A DNA stretch of 64,000 nucleotides from Nitzschia sp. DOCU1 (taxonomy: Eukaryota; Bacillariophyta; Bacillariophyceae; Bacillariales; Bacillariaceae), in the NCBI GenBank assembly GCA_951394045.1, contig OX595987.1, positions 2,356,001 through 2,420,000 of the forward strand. Direction: 5' to 3'. The stretch's first letter is position 1; every line of letters begins with the position of its first letter. The notes under the pieces were generated by a model. The model saw nothing but the letters and a program-made list of their open reading frames with translations, was not told where the DNA came from and did not search any database. Shown here one piece after another: positions 1-10,500 of this stretch. The translations under genes and the position numbers were made by a program.

Positions 1-802
1 TGATGAAAAGCAGGAATGATGGCAGTTGCACAAACGACGAAAAAGTGGCCAATAGAAAGTCAAGGGCGAGCGTGCGTTTTTGAATTTCCGAAATGTCGGT
101 TGCACGCCGATCGATGGTTGGGCCGCCTCGCGAGATGGTCGGCGTCACACGTGCCTTGGTATGTAGTACAATATATATCAGCGTATTGGGCAAAGGGCAT
201 ATGTTGCATGTCGATGCAGGTGGAATTATTTATGGCTGCGACGCCTGCCAATACGAACACAACTTTTTTGTTTATTGGTTTTCGCAATCAGGAAGCTAGA
301 CGAACATCAATGAAACAATTCCTTTATCTGGCAAGACGGACGGTGCACATCTGGTCCCAAGAGTGGCAAGATTTTCTACATCAATTAGCAATTTGCAATA
401 AATAGTTTTGTACGGCATCACCAACGAAATGTCTCGATCTTCACGATAAGATGAAGCGCCAGCAACAGTTTCGGACCACAGGAAGCTGGACGAATTCCTT
501 TCTTAGTTATCTGGCAAGACGGTGCACAATATGTGAATGCATAAACGAACCCCAAATACGGTATCGTATCATAAATGTCTACTGAAACGCAATCTCAGAT
601 CCTTCACGCGATATTTTCCTCGGCGATTCGCCAACTTTTTGGACCAGAACAAAAAGCAACGCGCCGACAAAACCTATTCCCATTCTCTCGCCGCAGTGAA
701 GGTATCTTCGGTTTATTACTACCCAAGGAAAACAAGGTACAGGCTCACCGTATTGCCAAACACAAGAAGGATCATCCTTGCTATTGATCGACCAGCGATA
801 AT
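1..802. other. Intergenic region at window start
   Basis: No convincing gene is seen here. The open frames are short, have no recognisable domain and show none of the composition of the clear genes. Two blocks, 291-350 and 481-528, are imperfect copies of one another (both contain GGAAGCT, CTGGCAAGACGG and GGTGCACA). The region should contain the promoter, and possibly an unrecognised first exon with a signal peptide, of the receptor gene that starts at 803. Confidence 0.5.
291..528. repeat. Imperfect direct repeat pair (291-350 and 481-528)
   Basis: The two copies share GGAAGCT, ACGAA, AATTCCTTT, TATCTGGCAAGACGG and GGTGCACA in the same order. The first carries about 12 extra bases. They lie 190 bp apart and look like a decayed local duplication. 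No function is visible. Confidence 0.5.
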
Positions 803-3800
803 ATGACTGACCAGGGTTCTACCGTCAGCTTTGTCTTTAGCAGAACAACCTTGCTAAGTGGAGGTTTAGATGCGTGTTATGACATCGACGATCCAAGTTG
901 CAGCGGTGGCATCGCCCTGATCCGTGCCTTTCTGCGTCTGTATTCCGACGGCATTGACAAGGCTAGTTTGGTAATCAATCGGCTAGACTATCAAAGTGTT
1001 TTTGTTCAGATGCATCCTTTGGATTGGAATGTGAATCGATTAATTCTCCACGACCACTTCGGGATGGATTCGTATTGGGCCAATCCATCTCTGACGGAGC
1101 AACACTTTACCGACACACAAATTTCGAAACGAGACCTTTCTGGCCTTCAAACGACGATATTTCGGCCTTTCCTTCATGGAAACGTTGTCGTAGGGACAAC
1201 AAACTCCTGGAGCCAATACGTCGAGAACATCCATTTTGATGAAGATACGGGATTGGTGTTGATTTGGGTACAAGAACAATTCACTTCCGCTGGAGCCATT
1301 GCATCTCTTCCCCCTGAAGAAACTGCTAGGGCGCTCATGAATTATGTTACACAAGAAAATCGACGACGGCGTTGTCATGATACGATGACGCTCTATGACA
1401 CGTATCTTCTGGCAAAGAATCTGACGGACGTTAATGACGATGGCACGACCCAACAAAGGTGCTGGATTCCCGTAATACTTAAATCCGGTGGTAGTATGTT
1501 CCAGCCTTTTCTTGACGCAGTTTTGGAGTTTGAGAACCAACCGACCGTCCTGATCAACATTCAGAATCACGACGAACTTTATCAAGTACCCCGCCAAATC
1601 GGCGACAGCAAAATGTGGGTCCTAAGCTACGAAGACAGCGAAAGCACTTTCAGACAATTGCGAATTGCCTTGTCAGAGGATCAGAAAACTGTTTCCAACG
1701 TGACGGTCTTGGAACACGACCTCAGCTTCATCCCAAACATTACAAAGGACGACGAGCTCCGTTCGGATTTGGCTCATCTCAGACAGCTAGCCGACGAAGC
1801 AATGGCTAATGATCCGATCCAAGGCTACTCCGAAGAAATGCCGATAGCGAGAATTGATACTTACAGAGCGTGCTTTGGTGGAGAGTGTCCTATTGGAAAT
1901 TTATTTTCGGACGCCTTGCGGTGGTATACGGGCGCCGACTTTGCATTCATAAATTCGGGCGGCATCCGTGGAGAGGGTTGGCCAGCTGGTCCAGTGAAAG
2001 TGAGTGGGTGGTGCGGTGTCTAGGCCTCTTTTATGTGTACACGTTAACCAACATATGCTTTCTCTATTTCCCTACCCAGGTTTCAGACATTTGGGCTGCG
2101 CTCCCATTTGCCAACACAGAATGTACAGGTACGATTAGTGGTGTCACCCTGTTCCGGCTGTTTGAGTTGTCGACTCGGGAAGCCCCGTTCGTGTCTGAGT
2201 CTGTCACGAATGGTGATAGAGTCTTCCAAGTTTCTGGGCTTCGTTACACGTACAATAGACTTCTCGAGGCGCCGCGTTTGATAAATTTGGAAGTTCTCGA
2301 CCGGGAATCAAACGATTTTGTTCCGGTGGAGCGTCTCAAGTTTTACAAATATGCCGCCAGCAGCTGGGAGTGTTCTGGCTTCCATCCGTTTCCCAGTATG
2401 CTGAACGAGGAATTGAATATTGAAGGAGAGCAGCCAAGCCAGATTGGGGACCATTTACTGCAGAGTATCGTGGGGGATTTCCTGCGTGAGTTGCATTCGA
2501 CCGAGCCTTATGACACGAGCATCCAGGGTCGTCTTGTCAACGACACTTCGGCGACGGAGGTCCTCGACTTTATCCAGACAGAGAAATCATGCACGTCTTC
2601 GTCGTACTGGGTGGAGAAGTTTCAAAGCTGCTTTGATTGCCCTAATACCGACAATGTGATACTTTCCGGAAGCGGAGTTGACTTTTTGGGAGTGAGCGGC
2701 ATAGATGCAGTCTATACAGGGAGCGGAGATATTGTGAATGGCGAGGATTTCCCAGTCAGAATCGCATTCAAGTCCAAGCCTGGCTGGGCTACCATCACGA
2801 CTGAAGAAGTGCTTGGATCAGATGACGCATCGACGCTTATTACGATTGAGCCCGGCAAAACCTTGGCGTTCGAGTATTCTGTCAACGCAAAAGGGCTCCA
2901 ACCTGGAGTCGCCACAGGGTCCTTATCGTTTGCAGTTGTGGACGGTGGCAACTTTCCCGGCTGTGTGGGACGGGATCTGGTCCTCGGGCTTTCGCAGACC
3001 GTCTCAAACTCTCCCGAGTTTTTCGCAGAAGGGTCCATCAGAATTGTCGGGTTTACAATGGTCGGCATTATTACGGTGACATCATTGTCTTTTGCCACTT
3101 GGGTGTACTCAAGGAGGGAGAAAAAGGCCGTGAAAATGATGCAGCCAATCTTCCTCCTTGCTATTTGTTTTGGTGTCTTCGTGATTGGCATGTCTATTTT
3201 CGTAAAGAGCTTGCACGGTTGGGACCACCTTTCCGCTCGAGGGGAGGACATGGCCTGCATGGGATCTGCGTGGTTGTTGAGCATGGGATTCAGCCTGGTA
3301 ATGTCCGCCTTACTTGCCAAGCTCTGGAGAATCAATAAAGTTGTCTATGGTGCAAGGGCGTTTCGTCGCACAAACGTTTCTGTCAAGAGCGCAGTTCGAA
3401 ATTTCAGCATTCAGTTTGTTGTAAACTTCCTGTTGATGTTGACATGGACGGTGGTGGACCCCATGCGGTACGAAATTCAAGTCGTCGAAGGCGAAGACTG
3501 GAAATTCTACGCGACTTGTGGGAACATGGGTGCAGCAGGCTGGACTCTGATGGGGCTTTCCGTGGGCATCAATTTTTGTGTCCTGCTCCTTGCCGTCTAC
3601 GAAGCTTACAAAGCGCGAAATCTGGGTGAGGAATATAGCGAAAGCGCAGGACTGGGATTGGCAATTTTCAGTTGGCTGCAACTGCTCATTGTGGTCGTAC
3701 CCGTAGTCTTCCTGATCGACGACGACAACGTCAATCCGCGTTACTTTTTGAGTGTATCATTGGTGTTTGCGTGCTGCATGTCCATGCTTCTTTTCATCTT

Positions 3801-4299
3801 TGTGCCATTGATAGTGAAAGTTCGTCGTCACGAGCTGCCGCAACTATCAAGGGAACGTGCCTTTTTTGGCAAATACCGACTTACCAGTTCGAGACTCTTT
3901 GTTATGGGAAGTTTTCGGCAGCCCCAGGCACGCGCTTCAGCCCCGCCTACGGCATTGCAACACGATTCTTTCGATGTAAATATTGAACCTAACCACCGTA
4001 GGGCGATTTCAATGATGACCACAATCCCTGCTTCGGAAGTTCAAGACGCCGGTGCCTCAGAAAAGCACCCTTTGGATTTTGCCGACTACTCGGCACGAGC
4101 GCCTGGTTCCCTAGACGAGTCAATCACTTCCGACTCTAAGGAACATCCCATACAGGAGCTTGGGGAAAGAGCATCACCGAATACCGAAAAGCGCTTACAG
4201 TCTGACGAGCTCGAACAGGCACGACCAGACACGAAGTCGTTGGAAAGCGGAGCACAGAACAAGGGAGAAGACGACGACATTGAAAGTAGTGGAAAGTAG
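803..4299 (+). CDS. Class C GPCR (GABA-B-like 7TM) with a 5'-nucleotidase-like ectodomain
   Basis: Two exons, 803-1999 and 2080-4299, are joined in phase across a GTGAGT...CCCAG intron, giving about 1138 residues. Residues about 1-300 resemble a highly diverged calcineurin-like phosphoesterase. Residues about 305-560 are a clear 5'-nucleotidase C-terminal domain: GNLFSDALR, NSGGIRGE, ALPFANT and QVSGLRYTYN. A linker with a short Cys cluster (SCFDCP) leads to seven hydrophobic segments from about residue 721 to 980. TM3 has the class C pattern (Cys, then WLLSMGFSLVMSALLAKLWR), closest to GABA-B receptors. A Ser/Glu-rich cytoplasmic tail of about 155 residues ends the protein. The usual metal-site motifs (DxH, GNHE) are not visible, so the ectodomain is probably a ligand sensor, not an enzyme. 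No signal peptide is seen at 803; an upstream exon may be missing. The 7TM call is firm, the nucleotidase origin good, the ligand unknown. Confidence 0.85.
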
Positions 4300-4520
4300 A
4301 TAAGTGTGTTGTTTTCGACTCATCCAAAGGGATGCGCTCACAAGATGACATGCTGTTCAGCACGACGCGCAGCAAGAGATGCCGACTCCCGTTGGGCGAT
4401 CATTCCCCGACGGAGCTGGAACTCCGCTCTTTTGCGATTCTGCGCATCATGTTTGCGTGTCTCCAGCAAACGATTGCTTAATATGGTGCAACCGTGCCCG
4501 TCGAACTGGCCCTTGCGCGT

Positions 4521-5924
4521 TTACAGCCGTGTCGAGGCCTCCTCCTCGGTTTCTTCATTCGGTGTACAATGGCTTATTGATTTCAACATATCGTCGGCCT
4601 CTAGTAACGTGCGAGGCTTTTCTGGTTCTTCCCTCCCGAAATTAGCCGAGGCCACCAAATACACTGATGAGGCAATGATTGCCCCCCCAAGAAAGCCCGA
4701 GGGCCCCATTGTTTCCCCAAGTAGCAGCCAACCAAATAATGCTGTAAAAATTGGTTGGAACGTGTAGATTAAGTTTGCATTCGTCGGTGACACTCTTGAT
4801 TGCCCAAACGATTGTGCGTAAATAGTGTAAGCGCATGTCACCCATCCAGTCCAAAGGACCGCCCCGACAGCCGGCAGCAGCACCGATTGTGAAATGCTTC
4901 CGTTGGCCAGCCCTTCTTTGAATGATGCGAAAAAGTTCAAAATTTCCTTTCCGGTACTCGAAGCAAATCCAAGAAGCCCCGACTGCTCACCAGCAACAGA
5001 TGAAAACGCAGCTAGGCCTCCGACAAGTACCACGCTAAAGATTGTTTCAGCAGTTGCCTTGGAAGCTGCCAATTTCATGGGGGTCGTTTCCCGGGCATAG
5101 GCGCCCAGACGGACCACGTGCAAGGTGTACAACATGGCCGCACCAATAATGAGAATATCCCCTCGAGTGAAGGATGACAACGCTGCAATAAACGCCGATA
5201 CTGGATCTGATACCACCCGCCCATCCAGACCCATCACGAAGAGGCCGATGAATGCAAACACACATGCAAGCCACGTCTTGATAGGGACGGTTGCTAGATT
5301 ACCCGCAAACAGGGCCTCAACAAATGGAACCATGACGGTAGTAAGCTGGACCAAGAAGCCAGCTCGATCTGATTCCACGGTCCGAAGCCCAATCACCTGA
5401 AGGCAGTTGGCGATGAAGAGGTATGCTCCAAGCTCGAGACCAGCCCTAATCGGCATCGACTGCTTTTCCGTTTGGCTTGTGTTGCCAGAATCAAAAGCCG
5501 TTGCTTTTCGACTTTGCCAAAATGCCAGTGATGATGTCGTAATCGCCGCCAGGGTATAGTAGCATGCTGAAAAGACAAACCCAGGGACCGGCGGCTGGAT
5601 GGCGTACAAGTATCGAACGACTGGAACGTAGGTACCCCACGACAAAGGGACTGTTAACAGAACGAGAATCCCCAGTATCTTGTCCGACCTTACCGCCGCC
5701 GCCGCTGCATCTTCCTTTTCTTGAAGGGATCCATTGGTAGATGATGATAACGCTGACACGGATGGGGATGGAAGACTTTGCGGGGGAGTAGGAAATATGG
5801 ATTTCTGCCGCCGACGTGATGGGCTCGGAAAATTTGATTGAAGAGTGCTCCCTACGCCTGCAATGAATCCATGATTGTGACCCAAGAGCGTCAGACACAC
5901 AATCCCAAGCAATAGATTCTTCAT
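4521..5924 (-). CDS. Plastid-targeted EamA/DMT-family transporter
   Basis: A single exon of 467 residues. Residues 1-20 are a hydrophobic signal ending in HNHG-FIAG, with Phe after the predicted cleavage, followed by a Ser/Arg/Pro-rich stretch to about residue 80. That is the bipartite plastid presequence of diatoms. About ten hydrophobic segments follow, in two EamA halves: the first begins around LGILVLLTVPLSWGTYVPV, and the second ends with the typical YTFQPIFTALFGWLLLGE and GAIIASSVYLVA. Members export small metabolites or amino acids; the substrate cannot be read from sequence. The C-terminal tail is hydrophilic. The gene ends about 220 bp from the convergent receptor gene. A TGACGTCA site lies 177 bp upstream of its start. 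Confidence 0.88.
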   Translation of the reverse strand: MKNLLLGIVCLTLLGHNHGFIAGVGSTLQSNFPSPSRRRQKSIFPTPPQSLPSPSVSALSSSTNGSLQEKEDAAAAAVRSDKILGILVLLTVPLSWGTYVPVVRYLYAIQPPVPGFVFSACYYTLAAITTSSLAFWQSRKATAFDSGNTSQTEKQSMPIRAGLELGAYLFIANCLQVIGLRTVESDRAGFLVQLTTVMVPFVEALFAGNLATVPIKTWLACVFAFIGLFVMGLDGRVVSDPVSAFIAALSSFTRGDILIIGAAMLYTLHVVRLGAYARETTPMKLAASKATAETIFSVVLVGGLAAFSSVAGEQSGLLGFASSTGKEILNFFASFKEGLANGSISQSVLLPAVGAVLWTGWVTCAYTIYAQSFGQSRVSPTNANLIYTFQPIFTALFGWLLLGETMGPSGFLGGAIIASSVYLVASANFGREEPEKPRTLLEADDMLKSISHCTPNEETEEEASTRL

Positions 5925-6100
5925 TGTTTCGTATCAATGTGGAAAGTAGTCTCTAGTTGTTCTCTGGCATTAGAATGAAGAGGATGATGGCAATAACATC
6001 AGGCCCATGGGATGCCGAAGAAAAGGAAAGGATGCAAAATCCTTCTCTCGCACGCATGTGTGGCCTGCGTGGAACCACGCGCCCATGAAACGAATGGGAG

Positions 6101-6108
6101 TGACGTCA
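6101..6108. promoter_or_regulatory. TGACGTCA (CRE-like bZIP site) upstream of the plastid transporter
   Basis: A perfect 8-bp palindrome TGACGTCA, 177 bp upstream of the start codon at 5924. TGACGT cores are known targets of diatom bZIP and aureochrome factors and of CO2/cAMP-responsive elements. Whether it is used here is inference. Confidence 0.4.
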
Positions 6109-6194
6109 TCATACGTACATGTGAGCTATATCACTCTATGCTCAATGCCCTCGGCTGCATCTACTGCTGTGCATACTCGTAGCTATTCACGAAA

Positions 6195-6223
6195 GTAGAG
6201 GAAGGCAACTGGCCTTCCTCTAC
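6195..6223. repeat. Perfect 12-bp inverted repeat, 5-nt loop
   Basis: GTAGAGGAAGGC at 6195-6206 is the exact reverse complement of GCCTTCCTCTAC at 6212-6223. A weaker ATACT/AGTAT hairpin follows at about 6226-6240. Both lie between the divergent-side flank of the transporter and the end of the YL1_C gene. Confidence 0.7.
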
Positions 6224-6780
6224 TAATACTACCTACTAGTATCATCCGATCGACTTTGCTAACACCTTCACCTTCACTTCGGCATTAGAGAATGAAAAAT
6301 GGCGAGGCAAGCCCGAGCAATACCAAATGACAATTCGAAACTACCATGGATCCTGCGAGTAAGACAAATATGACAGTCGCAATACGACAGAGAAACTATA
6401 CCACACATGGAGAACCAAGATGCCGATACGGAATGCGTGGATTGGTTCCATTTGCCAGCAGCAAAGATTTGGTAGTAGATTTCGATTAGCATGGCGCCTG
6501 GCGAGGTCGGCGTACAGTACCCGATCCACAACTGGCTGCAAAAACAGCCAAGAATGGGCGGATTCCATACCCGCAAAACTCTTGCAAAGTGGCCTTCGGC
6601 GACTGCAATCCTTCCTGGTGCGCTCGATGCTTGTCAAGAGTCTGCGGAAAGACGAATCCATCAAATTAGGAGCACAAACAATCAAGCCAGCAGAAATCCT
6701 AGCCCACACGGGGGCCAGGTAGCACCAGATGAATCCGAGACCGAGACATCCCAGATTCGTGCTCCTGTTAGAATCCTAAT

Positions 6781-7419
6781 CTAGAATTCATCGTCCCGGA
6801 TACTCTTCACGCATTCGTGGTACGCCAGGGAGCCGCCAAGGGTCATCCAGGGCGGCGGTCGCTCATTGATCTGCTCCAGTGCCTTCAAGTTTGCATACGG
6901 AATCCCCGTTTTAGGCTCTGTGTATATACCCTCCATTCCAGTCACGGGGCAAAATTTGCGGGTGGGCAATCGCTGTCCACGTTTTCGCGCCTCATTGTCA
7001 AGCCAAGGTTTTGCCACACCGTCAAATCGAGAAAATTCTTCAGTCAGCACGCTGGCAACTGATCGAGGTTTGAATCGCTTCGGCAATACTCCAGACTGGG
7101 CTTTCTTGGACGATCCTCGTCGGCTTCGTTTCTTTTTGTCGCTATCGAGCTCATCCAATTCATCATAACTGTCATCTTCCTCGCCACCTGCAATTCCAGT
7201 GGCTTGGATATCTTCCAACGCATCCATCCAGGCAGCCGCCAACAATTCTTTGCTTTCTGGACCACCAACCCCCAGTACTTTGCGAGCCTTGTCTCGACGA
7301 TCCTGCTTCTTCTTCCGATCGGACCGTCGCTTGGTGTTTTTGGGTTGCAATCCTGGCGGCAAGGCCTGTGCCCCCGCGGCGGATCTCATTGCCTCGTTCC
7401 ATGCTTTGCGTTGACTCAT
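6781..7419 (-). CDS. YL1 C-terminal domain protein (INO80C/Ies6-like or Vps72-like)
   Basis: A single exon of 212 residues. The N-terminal half is basic and acidic low-complexity sequence (KKKQDRRDKARK, then DDSYDELDELDSDKKKRSRR), suggesting a nuclear protein. The last 60 residues match the YL1_C module: RKFCPVTGMEGIYTEPKTG, IPYAN and a final HECVKSI. This module binds the actin/Arp or RuvBL part of SWR1- and INO80-type chromatin remodelers. The length is near INO80C (about 190 residues) and well below full Vps72/YL1, and no YL1 N-terminal histone-binding block is seen, so INO80C/Ies6 is favoured. Which complex it belongs to is inference. Confidence 0.75.
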   Translation of the reverse strand: MSQRKAWNEAMRSAAGAQALPPGLQPKNTKRRSDRKKKQDRRDKARKVLGVGGPESKELLAAAWMDALEDIQATGIAGGEEDDSYDELDELDSDKKKRSRRGSSKKAQSGVLPKRFKPRSVASVLTEEFSRFDGVAKPWLDNEARKRGQRLPTRKFCPVTGMEGIYTEPKTGIPYANLKALEQINERPPPWMTLGGSLAYHECVKSIRDDEF

Positions 7420-8123
7420 TTTTGCTGGGCAAAATAAATCTTGGACACCGGTACAATATTGACGACTCCTCTGGTGCCGATGGGTGCTGTTTTGGTAATA
7501 CTAAAGAGAGGATCACTCTCGTCAAACCTCTTGTGTCAATACTGAGTCTCCCCAACACCATTTTGACATGCATCATCATCGTGACCGTCGCTGTCGCGCC
7601 TTTTGTCTGCGCGCTCTTTCTTGGTAATGGCGGAGAGGTGAGGTCTGGTTAGTCGGACGTGCAAACCGGGCCGGGAAGACGGATGAGATGATGGATGGAT
7701 ATCGGAGAGATGAGGTCTGGTTAGTCGGACGTGCAAACCGGACGGATGACGAATAAAGGTCAGAACGCGACTACACGGGTGATGGTCAAAATGGATAGGG
7801 TCGAAGGGGTGGTTCCACGTTTCAATAATGCGAGTGAGTCTCATCGTTTCGCTCAGTATTATTGCCACCAGAAACATGCACTAAGTAACACGCGGCCAAG
7901 GTGTAACGAACATCCGTACTTTGACTGAGTAGCATGAAAATCGAATCATGCAGTGTCGCGCAAATAGTTCATGGGAGCATCTTCGAAGGCGAATTCTCAG
8001 ATGCTCCGTGGATGCAACGCAAATGGATTTTACACGCTGTACTTGTATTCTGATGCCATCTTAGGCTCACAAAATCAAAGTTTGCAGCTCCAAAAGCAAA
8101 AGCAATCCAAACAAACAAGAATC
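7420..8123. other. Intergenic region with a 72-bp-period direct repeat
   Basis: No gene is supported. It contains two near-identical 38-bp blocks (7631-7668, 7703-7740) and the 5' flank of the ABC transporter gene. I looked here for the missing first part of that nucleotide-binding domain and did not find it. Confidence 0.45.
7631..7740. repeat. Direct repeat, 38 bp, period 72 bp
   Basis: Bases 7631-7668 recur at 7703-7740 with one mismatch (CGGAGAGG versus CGGAGAGA). The unit contains GAGGTCTGGTTAGTCGG and GTGCAAACCGG. GATGGATG-type sequence lies between the copies. Probably a small tandem duplication. Confidence 0.75.
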
Positions 8124-9801
8124 ATGACTCTCACTACTGTTATCGGCAGGTAAGCCCCTTTGAAGAATCAGCCAAGGCTCGCCGTCGCGGTTACTGCGAG
8201 GAGGGCAACTAGTGTTTTCTCATTCCGCTGTACCACCGCTCCTCTTTCTGATGATGCAGCTCTGGATCCGGAAAGACCACCTTTTTGAACCATGTTCACC
8301 AGGCCCACAAGTGTACCTACGTGCGCCAGTATCATCAAGTTCGACCGTATGTAACGGTCAGTAAGATTCCTAACTTTGATCCGAAGCAATTGCCCTTTTG
8401 GGACATTTACGAAAATGAAGGCACAGCGGAAACCATCAAGGTTGGCGGAACCATGGCTGGGGAGTTCACCGCAGGACTCAGTGGTGGGCAGCGTAAGCTC
8501 ATGCTATTCGAGATTATGTATCAGAGGACGAAGGACCAGAAGAAGCTTCTTTTGGTCTTGGATGAGCCTTTTGCAGGTACGCAGACGAGATTCGAGTCAG
8601 ACCACGAATTGCGACTGGACGGTTTCATTGGTTTCTCACCATCACCCCATTTGGTCCTACTTCTTCCCATGAAGGTGTCACTGATGACTTCGTTCCGTGG
8701 ATTGTGGGCCGTTTGAACCTTATGAGACAGAAACACAACATCTTGTTGGTGACCAATGATCACGTCCAGACTTTGACAGAAATGGCAGACAACACGATCA
8801 CGGTATCGGCAATCGACAGGAGTAGTGTCAAGGTCAATGACCGTGAACGCCTGAGCCGTGAAAAGGCCATTATGGCGCTGTCCGTTGGAGATGACTACGT
8901 GTACAAGGCCACAGACGCAGACTTCAAGTTCTTCATGGATGTCGAAGTCTACAACAATGGTGGGATCATGGGCGTCGTCGTCTTTGCTCTCCTGGCCTTT
9001 ACCTTCTTCTTGGCATCCTTCTGGGGTTCCGAAGACTCCAGCGCGGCTCTTGTATTGGTCGCTGGCCAAATCATTGCCTACTTCAGCGTCAATCCCTATT
9101 TGTTGAGTTTGGTTGATTGGAGGAACTTTCAGAACGAAGAAGCCGAAGCTTTGGTGCATGCGAGCAAGGAGCTCAACCGCAGACTCAAGACCACCTTGAC
9201 CATTACTTTGATTTTGTTGACTTCGCTCTTGGAGTTTGGCATTCTGAACGCCGTCGTCGGCGGACTCTCTGGCGCAGAATTTTGGGTTGGACTGCTGTTC
9301 GATTCTGTCAGCTTGACGTTTCCGTTCATTTGCATTGGTCTCTACACGAATCTTCCCCACCAGGCCCAGCAAATGATCAGCAGCTTGCCCTTCTTGTTCA
9401 TGATTTTCTTCAGCACTACCTTTTCCCCGGGAAGTGGGGTTCCAGTTTTGAAGGAACTCCGTTACCTGTTCTCGAGGTATTACTTTTGGTGTATTGTCCC
9501 TGTTGTTGACGAAATGATGGAAGATTGCCCTTCCAGCCCTGGGCTCAATATTTTGTACATGATCATCACGGGTCTCTTGCCAGTCATTCTCTTTGTCGCC
9601 GTGATGGGAGTAGGACGCTTCTTTAGGGCCGCTGAGAAGAAAAAGGCCAGTCAAAAGCGTGAAGCCATGTTGGACGACGACGAGTTTCAGGCGTTGCAAC
9701 TCGAAATGTACGGTGAACAGCAACTTCGCAAGCTGACACGCACCGAAAGCTCCACCTCGATTACCAATACGACCATGCATTCGGGCGAACGCAATGTCTA
9801 G
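8124..9801 (+). CDS. ABC transporter, ABCG/PDR-like half-size, with a reduced nucleotide-binding domain
   Basis: Three exons (8124-8149, 8260-8576, 8675-9801) join in phase to 489 residues. Residues 8-17 are a Walker A (GSSGSGKTT). The ABC signature LSGGQRK follows only about 65 residues later, then Walker B LLLVLDEP and the switch histidine in TNDHV. About six hydrophobic segments from about residue 270 form one ABC2-type membrane domain, with the long second loop expected in ABCG proteins. The C-terminal tail is charged. The order NBD then TMD is the ABCG arrangement. Unusually, almost nothing precedes Walker A: the usual 60-80 residues with the A-loop are absent, and the helical region is short. 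The frame is open upstream to 7971, so the true start is uncertain. It may be 5'-truncated, or a derived stramenopile subfamily. Confidence 0.75.
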
Positions 9802-10500
9802 TTGTTCGGCGGAAACGATAAACAGAGGAGAAGAAAGAGAGTTATGTCCATCAAAAAATCATATTAAAGGGTTTGCCATGACGGACGACAACACAAGTGA
9901 AAGCGTCAGGTCGGCAAATATCCTTAGGTAGATAAAAAGTAGTTTGGTTGCATCGTAGATGATTGATTCGTCGCTACACAGACTGGATGGACTATGTCAT
10001 GACATTACGGTACCGGTAGATACAATATCAAGAAATGGAAAAACCAACCTGTGTAAAAGAATAGAACTACAAGTATACGTGAATTGATATGTACATTCGG
10101 GTCGGCAACTGGTAAGAGCGCGCGCAAAGCCGAAACTCAACCCGTATGGCCTGTCCTCCATCCGTATATATGCCCCTTATATAAGCCTCATCTTAACTGT
10201 TAGAGTGTTAGGGTATATGTAAGAGATTAGGGTTAGGTTAGGGATGGAGTTATTTTACGGTTAGGCTTAAGTATTCTTACAGGTTGGATGACTGGGTTTT
10301 TAAGGTTGTTGGCATAGGGTGCTTCTCATACGACGCGATCCGTTTTCGCGATCACTCTCTGCACATGTTTTGAGCTAATAGCATCAAAAGATGAAGGACA
10401 ACTTCCACACAAGAAGTTACGTTGCCAACATTGACGAGATCATATTATCATCCTGAACATCCGACGTGTCTACCCCGACGACGAAAGAACCAACGTGAAC
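9802..10500. other. Intergenic region with telomere-like repeats
   Basis: No gene is seen. TTAGGG motifs occur at 10208-10213 and in a run at 10227-10243. The rest is unremarkable AT-rich sequence forming the 3' flank of the ABC gene and the 5' flank of the Sel1 gene. Confidence 0.5.
10208..10243. repeat. Short interstitial telomere-like tract (TTAGGG)
   Basis: TTAGGG at 10208, then TTAGGGTTAGGTTAGGG at 10227-10243. Diatom telomeres use the TTAGGG repeat. Three near-consecutive units inside a chromosome, next to a recently amplified gene, may mark a repaired break or an old chromosome end. Confidence 0.5.

Larger units (their letters stand above)
5925..6780. other. Intergenic region, 856 bp
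   Basis: No gene is supported. It holds a TGACGTCA palindrome (6101-6108) and a perfect 12-bp hairpin (6195-6223). Frames around 6340-6720 are open on both strands but lack any recognisable pattern. It also contains the 3' flank of the YL1_C gene. Confidence 0.45.

Noticed and set aside
1040..1597. Minus-strand frame of 185 codons inside the receptor gene
   Set aside because: It is a shadow of the 5'-nucleotidase-like exon, whose reading frame and splice junction are well supported.
6274..6722. Overlapping open frames on both strands in the 5.9-6.8 kb gap
   Set aside because: No recognisable domain, signal or composition bias, and both strands are equally open.
8521..9780. Long minus-strand open frame opposite the ABC transporter
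   Set aside because: It is antisense to clear ABC membrane-domain coding sequence and shows no domain pattern.
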